Source of the DNA: Bacteroidia bacterium
Lineage (GTDB): Bacteria; Bacteroidota; Bacteroidia; Flavobacteriales; Flavobacteriaceae
Assembly: GCA_030427985.1 (NCBI GenBank)
Contig: JAUIBH010000009.1
Span: 1-64,000, forward strand
DNA: 64,000 bases
Direction of reading: 5' to 3'
The notes beneath the pieces are model-generated. The model searched no databases, was not told the DNA's origin, and worked only from the letters and a program-made list of their open reading frames with translations. Below are positions 44,596 to 52,984 of the stretch, in pieces (the first letter of the stretch is position 1; each line of letters begins with the position of its first letter). Made by a program: the position numbers and the translations under genes.

Positions 44596-45390
44596 ATGAA
44601 AATAGCAATCATAGGAGCAGGAAACTTGGGATTGGCCATTGCCAAGGGTATTTTGCATACCAACGGCGCCACCACCATGTATCTAACCAAACGAAATACC
44701 AAATCCATCCAAGATTTTGAGAAATACGGCAATGTTACGGTTACTTCAGACAATGAGGAGGCGGTAAAAAACTCCGACATTCTCATTTTTGCGGTACAGC
44801 CGGGGCATTTTACCTCCATTTTGGAGCAGACCAAGAACCTACTTACCGAAAAGCATGTCATCATTAGTACCATAACGGGTTTTAGTATTCCTAAAATTGA
44901 AGGCATCATCGGCACCGATAAATTCATTATTCGAAGTATGCCCAATACGGCCATTTCGGTGGGGAAATCCATGACCTGTATTTGTAGCAACGAATTAGGT
45001 AAAAAGCGAATCGATTTGGCCAAGGCCATTTTTAACCGAATGGGCCATACTATGGAAATTCCAGAGGAGCAAATGCAAGCAGCCACCGTTATTTGTGCCA
45101 GTGGAATCGCCTTTTGGATGCGCTTGATTCGTGCTACCACACAAGGCGCCATTCAGTTGGGATTTGATGCCAAGGAAGCCCAAGAATTGGCCATGCATAC
45201 CTGTAATGGAGCAGCCAGTCTGCTGATTGAATCCGGAAGCCACCCCGAAGAAGAAATTGATAGAGTGACCACACCCAAAGGGTGCACCATTGAAGGGTTG
45301 AATGAAATGGAGCACCAAGGGTTGAGTTCTTCGCTCATTAGAGGTATTGTGAGCTCATTCGAAAAAATCAGTCAAATTAAAAAGGGGTAA
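44596..45390 (+). CDS. proC: Pyrroline-5-carboxylate reductase
   Basis: Converts pyrroline-5-carboxylate to proline with NAD(P)H. A 264-residue protein: KIAIIGAGNLGLAIAKGIL (nucleotide-binding), IIRSMPNTAISVGKSM and the C-terminal VTTPKGCTIEGLNEME signature. Its presence within the arginine operon links proline and ornithine/glutamate metabolism; this order is usual in the family. Confidence 0.94.
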   Translation: MKIAIIGAGNLGLAIAKGILHTNGATTMYLTKRNTKSIQDFEKYGNVTVTSDNEEAVKNSDILIFAVQPGHFTSILEQTKNLLTEKHVIISTITGFSIPKIEGIIGTDKFIIRSMPNTAISVGKSMTCICSNELGKKRIDLAKAIFNRMGHTMEIPEEQMQAATVICASGIAFWMRLIRATTQGAIQLGFDAKEAQELAMHTCNGAASLLIESGSHPEEEIDRVTTPKGCTIEGLNEMEHQGLSSSLIRGIVSSFEKISQIKKG

Positions 45391-45407
45391 AAATGTTAGG
45401 TCGAGCT

Positions 45408-45480
45408 GTCATATCGAGCGGAGTCGAGATGCGAGACCTTTTAAATGCAAAAACCACCTCTCGACTGCGCTCGAGGTGAC
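45408..45480. repeat. REP-like palindrome between proC and argD
   Basis: Inverted units ATCGAGCGGAGTCGAGA and TCTCGACTGCGCTCGA separated by ~28 bases, with GTCA / TGAC ends. Same family as the repeat at 42246. Confidence 0.75.
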
Positions 45481-45492
45481 AAATAAAAGATT

Positions 45493-46620
45493 ATGAAGTT
45501 ATTTGACGTATATCCACTGTATGATGTCGCCCCCGTGTCTGCCAAAGGGATTGAGGTTTGGGATGATAAAGGACAAAAATATTGGGACTTTTATGGAGGT
45601 CATGCCGTGATTTCAATCGGGCATACCCACCCGCATTATGTAAAGCGAATCAAGGACCAATTGGACAAGATTGCCTTCTACAGCAATTCCATCCAAAATC
45701 CCATTCAAGAGGAATTGGCCGAAAAGTTGGGTCAATTATCGGGATGTGAGGAATACGACCTGTTTATGTGCAATTCTGGTGCAGAAGCCAATGAAAATGC
45801 ACTGAAAATGGCATCGTTCCACACTGGGAAATCCAAAGTCATTGCGTTTAACAACAGTTTTCACGGAAGGACCTCAGCAGCAGTTGCCGCCACGGACAAT
45901 CCCAACATTAATGCGCCCATCAACAAACAACAGGCGGTTACCTTCCTCCCACTGAATGATTTTGAAGCATTTGAAAAGGCCATTTCATCTGAGGAATATT
46001 GTGCCGTGATTTTGGAAGCCATTCAGGGTGTGGGTGGATTGGATGAGCCTACCACAGAATTCTATCAATTCATCGCAGAAAAATGTAAGGAGCATCATGT
46101 TGTTTTGATCGCCGATGAAGTCCAATCCGGATATGGCAGAAGTGGAAAATTCTTTGCCTTTCAGCACCATGGAATTCAACCCGATATCATTTCCATCGCA
46201 AAAGGAATGGGTAACGGCTTTCCAGTTGGTGGTGTGCTGATCCATGAAACCTTTAAACCTTCCTACGGACTTTTGGGAACCACTTTTGGTGGAAATCATT
46301 TGGCCTGTGCGGCAAGTTTGGCTGTTCTGGAAGTGTTGGAAAGTGAAGGCCTCACTCAAAATGCCGATGAACTGGGAGCCTATTTCAGGGAAAAAGCACA
46401 GAAAATTCCAGAAATCAAGAACGTAAAAGGTCGGGGATTGATGATTGGCCTTGAATTTGACTTTGAAGTGGCCGACCTCAGAAAAAAACTGATCTATGAC
46501 CAACATATTTTTACCGGAAGTGCCAAAAACAAGAAGTTATTGCGGTTTTTACCCGCATTGAACATCACCAAAGAACATGTAGACCTATTTTTTGAAGCCC
46601 TGCAAAACGCATTGAAATGA
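45493..46620 (+). CDS. argD: Acetylornithine/succinylornithine-type aminotransferase
   Basis: PLP-dependent class III aminotransferase, 375 aa. Marks: GGHAVISIGHTHP, NSGAEANENALKMA, VVLIADEVQSGYGRSGKF and the PLP-lysine in ISIAKGMGNGFPVGG. Fourth enzyme of the pathway, producing N-acyl-ornithine. Its stop overlaps the next start (TGAAATGA region, 4 bases). Confidence 0.93.
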   Translation: MKLFDVYPLYDVAPVSAKGIEVWDDKGQKYWDFYGGHAVISIGHTHPHYVKRIKDQLDKIAFYSNSIQNPIQEELAEKLGQLSGCEEYDLFMCNSGAEANENALKMASFHTGKSKVIAFNNSFHGRTSAAVAATDNPNINAPINKQQAVTFLPLNDFEAFEKAISSEEYCAVILEAIQGVGGLDEPTTEFYQFIAEKCKEHHVVLIADEVQSGYGRSGKFFAFQHHGIQPDIISIAKGMGNGFPVGGVLIHETFKPSYGLLGTTFGGNHLACAASLAVLEVLESEGLTQNADELGAYFREKAQKIPEIKNVKGRGLMIGLEFDFEVADLRKKLIYDQHIFTGSAKNKKLLRFLPALNITKEHVDLFFEALQNALK

Positions 46621-47555
46621 AACATTTTTTATCTGTCAACGATATTGAGTCCCTCCCCGATTGGGTAGACGAAGCAATTACCTTAAAACAAAATCCCTAT
46701 CAGTTTGAAGATTTGGGGAAACACAAAACCTTGTGCCTATTGTTTTTCAACAACAGTTTACGAACACGGTTGAGCACACAAAAAGCCGCCATGCAATTGG
46801 GTATGGAAGTCATGATCATGAATTTTGGCAGCGAAAGCTGGGTTTTGGAATACCAAGATGGTTCCGTGATGGACCAAGGAACCTCGGAACACATCAAGGA
46901 AGCTGCCCAAGTGGTTTCCCAATATTGTGATATTGTCGCCATTCGTGCCTTTCCCGATTTAAAGGACAGGGAAAAGGACGAAGCCGAAGAAGTGCTAACC
47001 GGTTTTGCCAAATATGCTTCAGTTCCCGTGGTAAATATGGAAAGTTCTACGGGTCATCCTTTGCAGGCTTTGGCAGATGCCATAACTTTAGCGGAGCATA
47101 GCATAAAACCAAGACCCAAGGTCGTTTTGTCCTGGGCTCCCCATCCAAAGGCTTTGCCCCATGCTGTGGCTAATTCATTTACGCAAATGATGAAGTTGCA
47201 AGACGCGGAATTTATCATCACCCACCCCAAAGGGTACGAACTCAACCCCAAAATCACCCAAGGGTGCCAAATTGAATACAATCAAGAAAAAGCCCTTAAG
47301 GATGCCGATTTTGTCTATGTAAAAAATTGGAGCAGCTATACTAATTACGGAAAAGTGCTGAACCAAGACCTGAACTGGACCATGACGCAACAAAAACTGG
47401 GGCAGGCCAAATTTATGCACTGTCTTCCCGTGCGAAGAAACATTGTTGTGGAAGATGCCGTTTTGGATGGAAATAACTCATTGGTGATCAACCAAGCACA
47501 TAATAGAACCTTTTCAGCACAAATAGTGTTGAAAAAAATATTGGAAGCCTTATGA
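46617..47555 (+). CDS. argF: N-acylornithine (acetyl/succinyl) carbamoyltransferase
   Basis: Carbamoylates N-acylornithine to N-acylcitrulline, the route used in Bacteroidetes in place of free ornithine. A 312-residue protein with carbamoyl-phosphate loop NNSLRTRLSTQKA, HPLQALADAITL, and FMHCLPVRRNIVV. In my memory-based alignment, the residue that separates the succinyl- from the acetyl-specific enzymes (Pro in the B. fragilis enzyme) is Ser here (DQGTSEHI), so substrate is open. Overlaps argD and argB by 4 bases each. Confidence 0.92.
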   Translation: MKHFLSVNDIESLPDWVDEAITLKQNPYQFEDLGKHKTLCLLFFNNSLRTRLSTQKAAMQLGMEVMIMNFGSESWVLEYQDGSVMDQGTSEHIKEAAQVVSQYCDIVAIRAFPDLKDREKDEAEEVLTGFAKYASVPVVNMESSTGHPLQALADAITLAEHSIKPRPKVVLSWAPHPKALPHAVANSFTQMMKLQDAEFIITHPKGYELNPKITQGCQIEYNQEKALKDADFVYVKNWSSYTNYGKVLNQDLNWTMTQQKLGQAKFMHCLPVRRNIVVEDAVLDGNNSLVINQAHNRTFSAQIVLKKILEAL

Positions 47556-48331
47556 AACAAACACTATCCATTGTAAAAGTAGGGAGCAACCTCATTGAAG
47601 ACGATAAGGGGTTCGTCCGAATTTTAGATCTTTTCTCCAAAATGCCCGGTAATAAGATTATGGTACACGGAGGAGGAAAAAAAGCAACACAGATTGGAAA
47701 CAAACTGGGCATTGAGGCCAAAATGATCAACGGCAGAAGAATCACCGATGAAAAAAGTTTGGAAATTGCCATTATGGTGTACGGTGGATTGGTAAGTAAG
47801 CAGATTGTGGCACAACTGCAGGCTTTTGGTACCAATGCCATTGGCATGAGTGGTGCTGATGGAAATGCCATTCTAGCCCATAAAAGACCGGTCACAAAAG
47901 TGGATTTTGGCTATGTGGGTGATGTGGACAAAGTGAACGCTTATGGTATTTTTAAATTGTTACAGGCCGGTTTTACCCCAATACTTTGCGCCTTGACGCA
48001 CGATGGAAATGGACAATTGCTCAATACCAACGCTGATACCATTGCTGCGGAATTGGCCATTGCCATGTCTGATCAATTTGATACTACCCTGTATTATTGT
48101 TTTGAAAAGAAAGGCGTTCTGGAAGATGTAGAGGATGAAAATTCAGTCATTACCCACATCAACTCCAAAACATACGAAGAACTTCTGGCTTACGGTATCA
48201 TATCCAATGGAATGCTGCCCAAAATGCACAATTGTTTCCATGCCCTTAAAAACCAAGTAAAGAAAGTGTGTATCGGAGATATTGACATGCTTGAAAAAGG
48301 CAACCCAAATTTTACCACATTGACACTATGA
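47552..48331 (+). CDS. argB: N-acetylglutamate kinase
   Basis: Phosphorylates N-acylglutamate. A 259-residue amino-acid-kinase fold: IVKVGSNLIEDDKG, MVHGGGKKATQIGNKLG, AIGMSGADGNAILAH and NTNADTIAAELAIAM. It lacks the long N-terminal helix of arginine-inhibited forms, so feedback inhibition at this enzyme is not expected. Overlaps argF' and argE by 4 bases. Confidence 0.94.
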   Translation: MKQTLSIVKVGSNLIEDDKGFVRILDLFSKMPGNKIMVHGGGKKATQIGNKLGIEAKMINGRRITDEKSLEIAIMVYGGLVSKQIVAQLQAFGTNAIGMSGADGNAILAHKRPVTKVDFGYVGDVDKVNAYGIFKLLQAGFTPILCALTHDGNGQLLNTNADTIAAELAIAMSDQFDTTLYYCFEKKGVLEDVEDENSVITHINSKTYEELLAYGIISNGMLPKMHNCFHALKNQVKKVCIGDIDMLEKGNPNFTTLTL

Positions 48332-49398
48332 AAATTAATCAAGAAACATTGACCGAAAAAGCTATTGAGCTTTTAAAGCAACTCATTTCCATCCCTTCTT
48401 TTTCCAGCGAGGAGGACAAAACCGGTGATGCCATTGAGGCCTTTTTACAAGGGTTTGGAGTGAAAACGGAACGGCAATACAACAATATTTATGCCTTCAA
48501 CAAACATTTTGATGCTTCCAAGCCAAACCTCTTGTTGAACTCGCACCATGACACCGTAAAACCCAACAGTGCCTATACCAAAGACCCGTTTCATCCCCAT
48601 ATTGAAGATGGTAAACTCTATGGCTTGGGCAGTAACGATGCGGGTGGTTGCTTGGTATCGCTATTGGCCACTTTCGTGCATTTTTATGAGATGGAAGGAC
48701 TGAGCCATAACATTATTATGGCTGCCACTGGCGAAGAAGAAGATGCTGGCGAAAAAAGTATCCGTGCTTTGTTGCCCATCCTTCCTGAAATTAATCTTGC
48801 TGTTGTTGGGGAACCCACTTTGATGGATTTAGCCATTGCCGAAAAAGGCCTGGTGGTTTTTGATGCCGTTGTAGAAGGCACCCCATCCCATGCGGCCCAT
48901 CCGAATGACAACAATGCCATTTACAACACTATTGAGGTATTGCAGTGGTTCAAGGATTGTACGTTTGATAAGGTTTCCGATGCTTTGGGCGAAGTAAAAT
49001 TGACCGTTACCCAAATCAATGCCGGAAAGCAGCACAATGTGGTGCCCGCTCAAGTAGATTTGGTAGTGGACGTTCGAGTGAACGACTGCTATTCCAATCA
49101 GGAGATTTCAGATTTATTGCAAAAGGAAGCGCCTTGCAAAATGACTCCGCGTTCGCTTCGACTCAATTCATCTTGCATTGATCCCGACCATGATCTGGTA
49201 AAAAGTGGTTTGGCCTTGGGAAGAAAAACCTATGGTTCGCCAACTTTATCGGACCAAGCTGCATTGAGTTGCCAATCCGTGAAATTGGGCCCGGGCGATA
49301 GCACACGCTCCCATTCGGCCAATGAATTTATTTACGTAAACGAAATTGAAGAAGGCATAGACCTTTATATCAAAATCCTATCAGGATTTTTGCAATAA
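48328..49398 (+). CDS. argE: M20-family acylornithine/acylcitrulline deacylase
   Basis: Zinc peptidase-fold deacylase, 356 aa: LLLNSHHDTVKPN (metal His), GLGSNDAGGCLVSLLA (metal Asp), MAATGEEEDAGEKS (catalytic and metal Glu) and GPGDSTRSHSANEF (C-terminal His). In this operon it should remove the acyl group from N-acylcitrulline before ArgG. Start overlaps argB stop. Confidence 0.92.
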   Translation: MKINQETLTEKAIELLKQLISIPSFSSEEDKTGDAIEAFLQGFGVKTERQYNNIYAFNKHFDASKPNLLLNSHHDTVKPNSAYTKDPFHPHIEDGKLYGLGSNDAGGCLVSLLATFVHFYEMEGLSHNIIMAATGEEEDAGEKSIRALLPILPEINLAVVGEPTLMDLAIAEKGLVVFDAVVEGTPSHAAHPNDNNAIYNTIEVLQWFKDCTFDKVSDALGEVKLTVTQINAGKQHNVVPAQVDLVVDVRVNDCYSNQEISDLLQKEAPCKMTPRSLRLNSSCIDPDHDLVKSGLALGRKTYGSPTLSDQAALSCQSVKLGPGDSTRSHSANEFIYVNEIEEGIDLYIKILSGFLQ

Positions 49399-49414
49399 GA
49401 AAACGAAAATTGGG

Positions 49415-49476
49415 CCCTGAGCGAAGTCGAAGGGCAATGGATACCGAAATTATTAGATTCCCATTTTCATGGGAAT
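49415..49476. repeat. REP-like hairpins between argE and argH
   Basis: Two small stems: CCCTgagcgaagtcgaAGGG, and ATTCCCATTTTCATGGGAAT followed by GACA. The word CTGAGCGAAGTCGAAG recurs at 53109-53124 within a cassette leader. Confidence 0.7.
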
Positions 49477-49491
49477 GACAAATAGGAAAAT

Positions 49492-50778
49492 ATGAAACTC
49501 TGGGACAAAGGTTTTAGTACCGATAAAAAAATAGATCATTTTACCGTTGGAAATGATCGCGAACTGGATTTGGTCTTGGCAAAATACGATGTCATTGCCT
49601 CCACTGCTCATGCCAAAATGTTAGGAAAGGTCGGGTTAATCACTCAAGAAGAATCTGATGACTTGGTTAAGGCTTTGGGCAACATCGGTAAGGATATCGA
49701 GAAGGGAAAATTTACCATTGAGGACGATTTTGAAGACATGCATTCCAAAATTGAATTTCTCCTCACAAAAAAACTCGGTGATACTGGAAAAAAAATCCAT
49801 TCGGCCCGTTCCCGGAACGATCAAGTTTTGGTGGCCATGCAGCTCTACCTAAAGGATGAGTTGACAGAAATCACATCCCAAACAAAAGCTTTGTTCGACC
49901 TATTGTTGAATTTGGCCGAAAAGCATAAAAATGTGTTGCTACCAGGCTACACCCACTTGCAGATAGCCATGCCTTCCTCGTTTGGGCTTTGGTTTTCGGC
50001 TTATGCTGAAAGTTTGGTAGATGATCTGTACTTTGTACAGGCTGCCCATAAAGTGGCAGACCAAAATCCGTTGGGGAGTGCGGCAGGATATGGGAGCTCC
50101 TTTCCCATTGACCGAAGTTTCACCACAACCGAAATGGGATTTGACACGCTAAAATATAATGTAGTTGCTGCCCAAATGGGTCGTGGTAAAGTTGAAAAAG
50201 CCGTCGCATTCGGGATTTCCAGCGTTGCCGCTACACTGTCCAAAATGGCCATGGACATTTGCCTCTACATGAGTCAGAATTTTGATTTTATCTCTTTCCC
50301 GAATGAGTTAACCACGGGAAGCAGCATCATGCCCCACAAAAAGAACCCAGATGTTTTTGAACTGATTCGCGCGAAGTGCAACAAAATCCAGTCGGTGCCC
50401 AACCAACTCACTTTAATTATGAACAATTTGCCCAGCGGCTATCACAGAGATCTACAGTTGGTAAAAGAAGTGATTGTTCCCGCCTTACAGGACATGCAAG
50501 CCTGTTTGGAGCTGATGACCTTCAGTTTAAAGGAAATCAAGGTGAACCCAAACATTCTGGAAGACCCCAAATACGATTACCTCTTTAGTGTGGATACCTT
50601 AAATGAACTCGTGAAAAGTGGAATGCCCTTCAGAGACGCCTACAAAACCATGGGCAAGGCCATTGAAAATGGCAATTTCAAGCCCAAACGAGATATAGAA
50701 CATTCTCATGAAGGTAGTTTGGGGAATCTGTGTTTGGAGGAAATCCGTCAGAAAATGGAGAAGGCGCTGGGTTCCTAA
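49492..50778 (+). CDS. argH: Argininosuccinate lyase
   Basis: Final step, releasing arginine and fumarate. A 428-residue fumarase-superfamily protein with HSARSRNDQVLVAMQLYL, YTHLQIAMPSSFGLW and the signature GSSIMPHKKNPDVFEL. Last gene of the arginine operon; accessory cassette genes begin directly after it. Confidence 0.96.
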   Translation: MKLWDKGFSTDKKIDHFTVGNDRELDLVLAKYDVIASTAHAKMLGKVGLITQEESDDLVKALGNIGKDIEKGKFTIEDDFEDMHSKIEFLLTKKLGDTGKKIHSARSRNDQVLVAMQLYLKDELTEITSQTKALFDLLLNLAEKHKNVLLPGYTHLQIAMPSSFGLWFSAYAESLVDDLYFVQAAHKVADQNPLGSAAGYGSSFPIDRSFTTTEMGFDTLKYNVVAAQMGRGKVEKAVAFGISSVAATLSKMAMDICLYMSQNFDFISFPNELTTGSSIMPHKKNPDVFELIRAKCNKIQSVPNQLTLIMNNLPSGYHRDLQLVKEVIVPALQDMQACLELMTFSLKEIKVNPNILEDPKYDYLFSVDTLNELVKSGMPFRDAYKTMGKAIENGNFKPKRDIEHSHEGSLGNLCLEEIRQKMEKALGS

Positions 50779-50814
50779 AAACCCATCTTTCTTTTCCAGA
50801 AATTCATCAATTCA

Positions 50815-50926
50815 CAGGGCATATCTATCCATTTGGTCTTGATGTTATCCATAAAAAATCCGACCTTCACGTATCGGTCGATATAATTCATTTAAAAACG
50901 AATCATATCTTAAGACGTTGTAGGCA
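50815..50926 (+). promoter_or_regulatory. Cassette leader, copy 1 (before the PIN-membrane gene)
   Basis: Repeated leader: GGGCATA word, then TAAAAAATCCGACCTTCACG, the intact CACGTATCGGT (50868-50878), CGATATAATTC, AAACGAATCATATCTTAAG and the end core ACGTTGTAGGCA (50915-50926). Related copies precede the genes at 53180, 57878 and 59268. CACGTATCGGT is the exact inverse of ACCGATACGTG at 51898-51908 beyond the gene. Confidence 0.7.
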
Positions 50927-50935
50927 ATTTTAGAG

Positions 50936-51790
50936 ATGAACTATATTTTAGACACAAACATCATTATTCGATATCCAGAATTACTGGGAAAATCATTTGA
51001 TGGAGTAAAGTTTTATATATCAGAAAGAGTATTAGAAGAACTAAACATTGCCAATGCTCAAGCTTTGCGTAACGTTATTGAAAATCGTGACAACTCAAAT
51101 TTTATTCTTCAAGGAAAAGAAGAGATTTCCAGAATGGGAATTCAAACAAGACCAGGTCAAACTTTAAGAATTCCAGATTTTCAAATATTGAACTATGCTA
51201 AATACATAACTGAATTAAAAGGTAATTCTACATATCTAGTAACGGACGACAGAACGATGCGAATTAACGCGAATGAAAATGGAGTTAATTCCATTTCGTT
51301 AAAAGAGCTGAAAGAAAGACTGCCTGAAGAATCTGAAGAATCAAATACTGCAAAAAAGAAAGTTGACGAAATAAAATCATCGAATAATAAAAGGTTAATA
51401 CTTGGTTTTATTTCAGGTGTAGTTGTTACATTAATTGGCTTTTTTGCGTATTCACAAATCGAACTGATTGTAGAAACTATAAATATTTGGGGAACAATTT
51501 TATTGATATTCATTTCTGGAATTGCGTTATTTATCTTTAGAGAAAAACAAAGACTAGCTTATGGAATAGCAGAACTATTAGCTGGTTTATTAGCAGTAAT
51601 CTTATTATTCCCATCCGACTTTGAGTATTCAACAATTGATTTCAATCTAAATTTTGGATTAAAAATCTTCGCTTCCTTGTATATAATGGTTCGAGGTCAA
51701 GACAATATTATCAAATCAATATCAGGAACTAAACTTGGCGGAATGATTGAAAATAAATTGGGTAGAAAAACTGCCTACAACAATGTATAA
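50936..51790 (+). CDS. PIN-domain protein with C-terminal membrane domain (cassette gene)
   Basis: A 284-residue protein. Residues 1-130 form a PIN ribonuclease-like domain: MNYILDTNIIIRYPEL (catalytic Asp6), acidic RVLEELNIANA and STYLVTDDRTMRINA. A charged linker (EESEESNTAKKKVDE) leads to about four transmembrane helices (~152-175, 183-202, 208-228 and ~238-255). No antitoxin is next to it. It is the sole gene of a cassette: the core GTTGTAGGCA lies 9 bases before the ATG, and its stop falls inside the downstream hairpin. Membrane-bound nuclease is inferred; a TA toxin is less likely without a partner. Confidence 0.8.
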   Translation: MNYILDTNIIIRYPELLGKSFDGVKFYISERVLEELNIANAQALRNVIENRDNSNFILQGKEEISRMGIQTRPGQTLRIPDFQILNYAKYITELKGNSTYLVTDDRTMRINANENGVNSISLKELKERLPEESEESNTAKKKVDEIKSSNNKRLILGFISGVVVTLIGFFAYSQIELIVETINIWGTILLIFISGIALFIFREKQRLAYGIAELLAGLLAVILLFPSDFEYSTIDFNLNFGLKIFASLYIMVRGQDNIIKSISGTKLGGMIENKLGRKTAYNNV

Positions 51791-51908
51791 CCGCAATTAC
51801 GGTAGATGGTTAGTCAAATGAAACTTCCTACGAAAATTACTAACTTGTCAATCTGATAAAAACAAAACCGAAAAAACCGCAACTGCGGTTATACGGTACC
51901 GATACGTG
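51772..51908 (+). repeat. attC-like 3' site of the PIN cassette
   Basis: Starts with TGCCTACAAC (51772-51781), the exact inverse of GTTGTAGGCA at 50917-50926 before the gene. Then AAT, then a 19-nt arm (51785-51803) pairing with 51876-51894 at 17 of 19 positions (outer 11, GTATAACCGCA / TGCGGTTATAC, perfect). It ends GGT-ACCGATACGTG. Both mismatches are A-C on this strand, i.e. T-G wobbles on the other strand. Structure resembles an integron attC site with an asymmetric internal loop (3 versus 11 nt). Confidence 0.65.
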
Positions 51909-52130
51909 CCATTTCAAAACCCCTTCTTTTTTTAATCTTTCAGTTCCTCACAAAAAATCACCTAAGCTCTTGCCCAAAATTGTATCTTGAGCCCTAAACG
52001 CTTTAGTGGTTTCTTTATGCAACAACGAATTGTTACCTCCCTTCTAGCTTTTGCCTTGGTTTGTCTTTACGGAAATGCCCAAGATCAATATCCCAAAAAT
52101 GAAAACCTAGTTGAGCAAAACAATATGCTT
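51898..52130 (+). repeat. Duplicated 5' region of the M1 peptidase gene, copy 1
   Basis: About 230 bases matching 54107-54338 at roughly 88-90%: it begins at ACCGATACGTGCCATTTC, covers the upstream region of the M1 aminopeptidase gene and the first ~35 codons, then homology ends. The intact copy lies downstream of the DUF4304 cassette. Confidence 0.85.
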
Positions 52131-52226
52131 AGATGGTATCAAATAGAAAATGGAAAAGGTGCTAAACTTATGAAAATATGCTTTCTATCTAGAATGACGG
52201 AAAACATATTCCATAAACCCATATAG
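52017..52226 (+). pseudogene. Truncated copy of the M1 aminopeptidase gene
   Basis: The first ~33 residues (MQQRIVTSLLAFALVCLYGN, then AQDQYPKNEN) match the N-terminus and signal peptide of the aminopeptidase at 54226. After that the frame runs into unrelated residues and stops after 69 codons. No catalytic domain, so a remnant left by insertion or recombination, not a functional gene. Confidence 0.8.
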
Positions 52227-52285
52227 CCCATCCGTCAATTCCGCCTTATTCTAAAGGTGAAATTTATCGAATTTCATTCCCAATA

Positions 52286-52322
52286 CTGAACCTGTATCCT
52301 GTTCAGGAGAGCTTGTTTCAGT
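52286..52322. repeat. Small palindromic repeat
   Basis: CTGAACctgtatcctGTTCAG followed by GAGCTTGTTTCAGTA. The words CTGAAC and TTGTTTCAG recur in the insert at 53040-53082. Part of the short-repeat family scattered in this accessory region; the rest of 52131-52357 shows no gene. Confidence 0.5.
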
Positions 52323-52378
52323 AGCTAAAAATTGAAACAGCATTATGTCAAACCCTTATGCTAACAAACCTTCAAGGG

Positions 52379-52984
52379 ATGGGATTGGAATCATATCTAT
52401 TTTACGTAAAATTTGATGAAGAGGTTTCAGAACTGGAACTCGACCAACTTCTCATTTCCATTGGACTCAATCCAGTGAAAAAAGTTGGCAAAAAATTATC
52501 TGATTTTAGAAGCTACTATTACGAATTAATTACAGAAAAAGGAATCACAGAGGCGCATTGTCTTTTTTCACCAGACAACAAAATGGGGGAAAGTTTTTAT
52601 CTGAGGTTTTCAATATGTAGTCCGGTAGAGGTTATTGATCAGACCTTTATGTTGTTGGACAATTTGAACAGCAAGCAGTCAATCAGGGTTAAAGACACGG
52701 AAATTTACAATCATTATTGTAGACGTGAACGGCAAGAAGGAAAGGTTGATGCCAGTTTTAAAGGGTTGACAAAATCAGAAAATCAAATCTTACACGATAA
52801 AAGCTATATCTCGATTGACCCAAATGAATTCAAAAAAAACAAATTGGGAATAATGAAAAGAAATGTGCTCCTACAAGATGATGGTAATAAAGCAATTGTT
52901 CGTGGCGACTCAGAGACATTTCTTTATTTAGAAAAAAAGAGTCTAATTCAAAAGTTTATGGGATGGATTACCAAAGAGTTATAA
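52379..52984 (+). CDS. Hypothetical accessory protein
   Basis: A 201-residue soluble protein of unknown family (MGLESYLFYVKFDEEV start; DFRSYYYELITEKG, ESFYLRFSICSPVEVIDQTF, RGDSETFLYLEKKSLIQKF). Mixed alpha/beta. ATG 52379 is preferred; ATG 52358 would add seven residues. It lies between the truncated and intact M1 peptidase copies, so it arrived with the insertion. A role as an immunity-type protein is possible from size and setting but is not supported by any motif. Confidence 0.7.
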   Translation: MGLESYLFYVKFDEEVSELELDQLLISIGLNPVKKVGKKLSDFRSYYYELITEKGITEAHCLFSPDNKMGESFYLRFSICSPVEVIDQTFMLLDNLNSKQSIRVKDTEIYNHYCRRERQEGKVDASFKGLTKSENQILHDKSYISIDPNEFKKNKLGIMKRNVLLQDDGNKAIVRGDSETFLYLEKKSLIQKFMGWITKEL

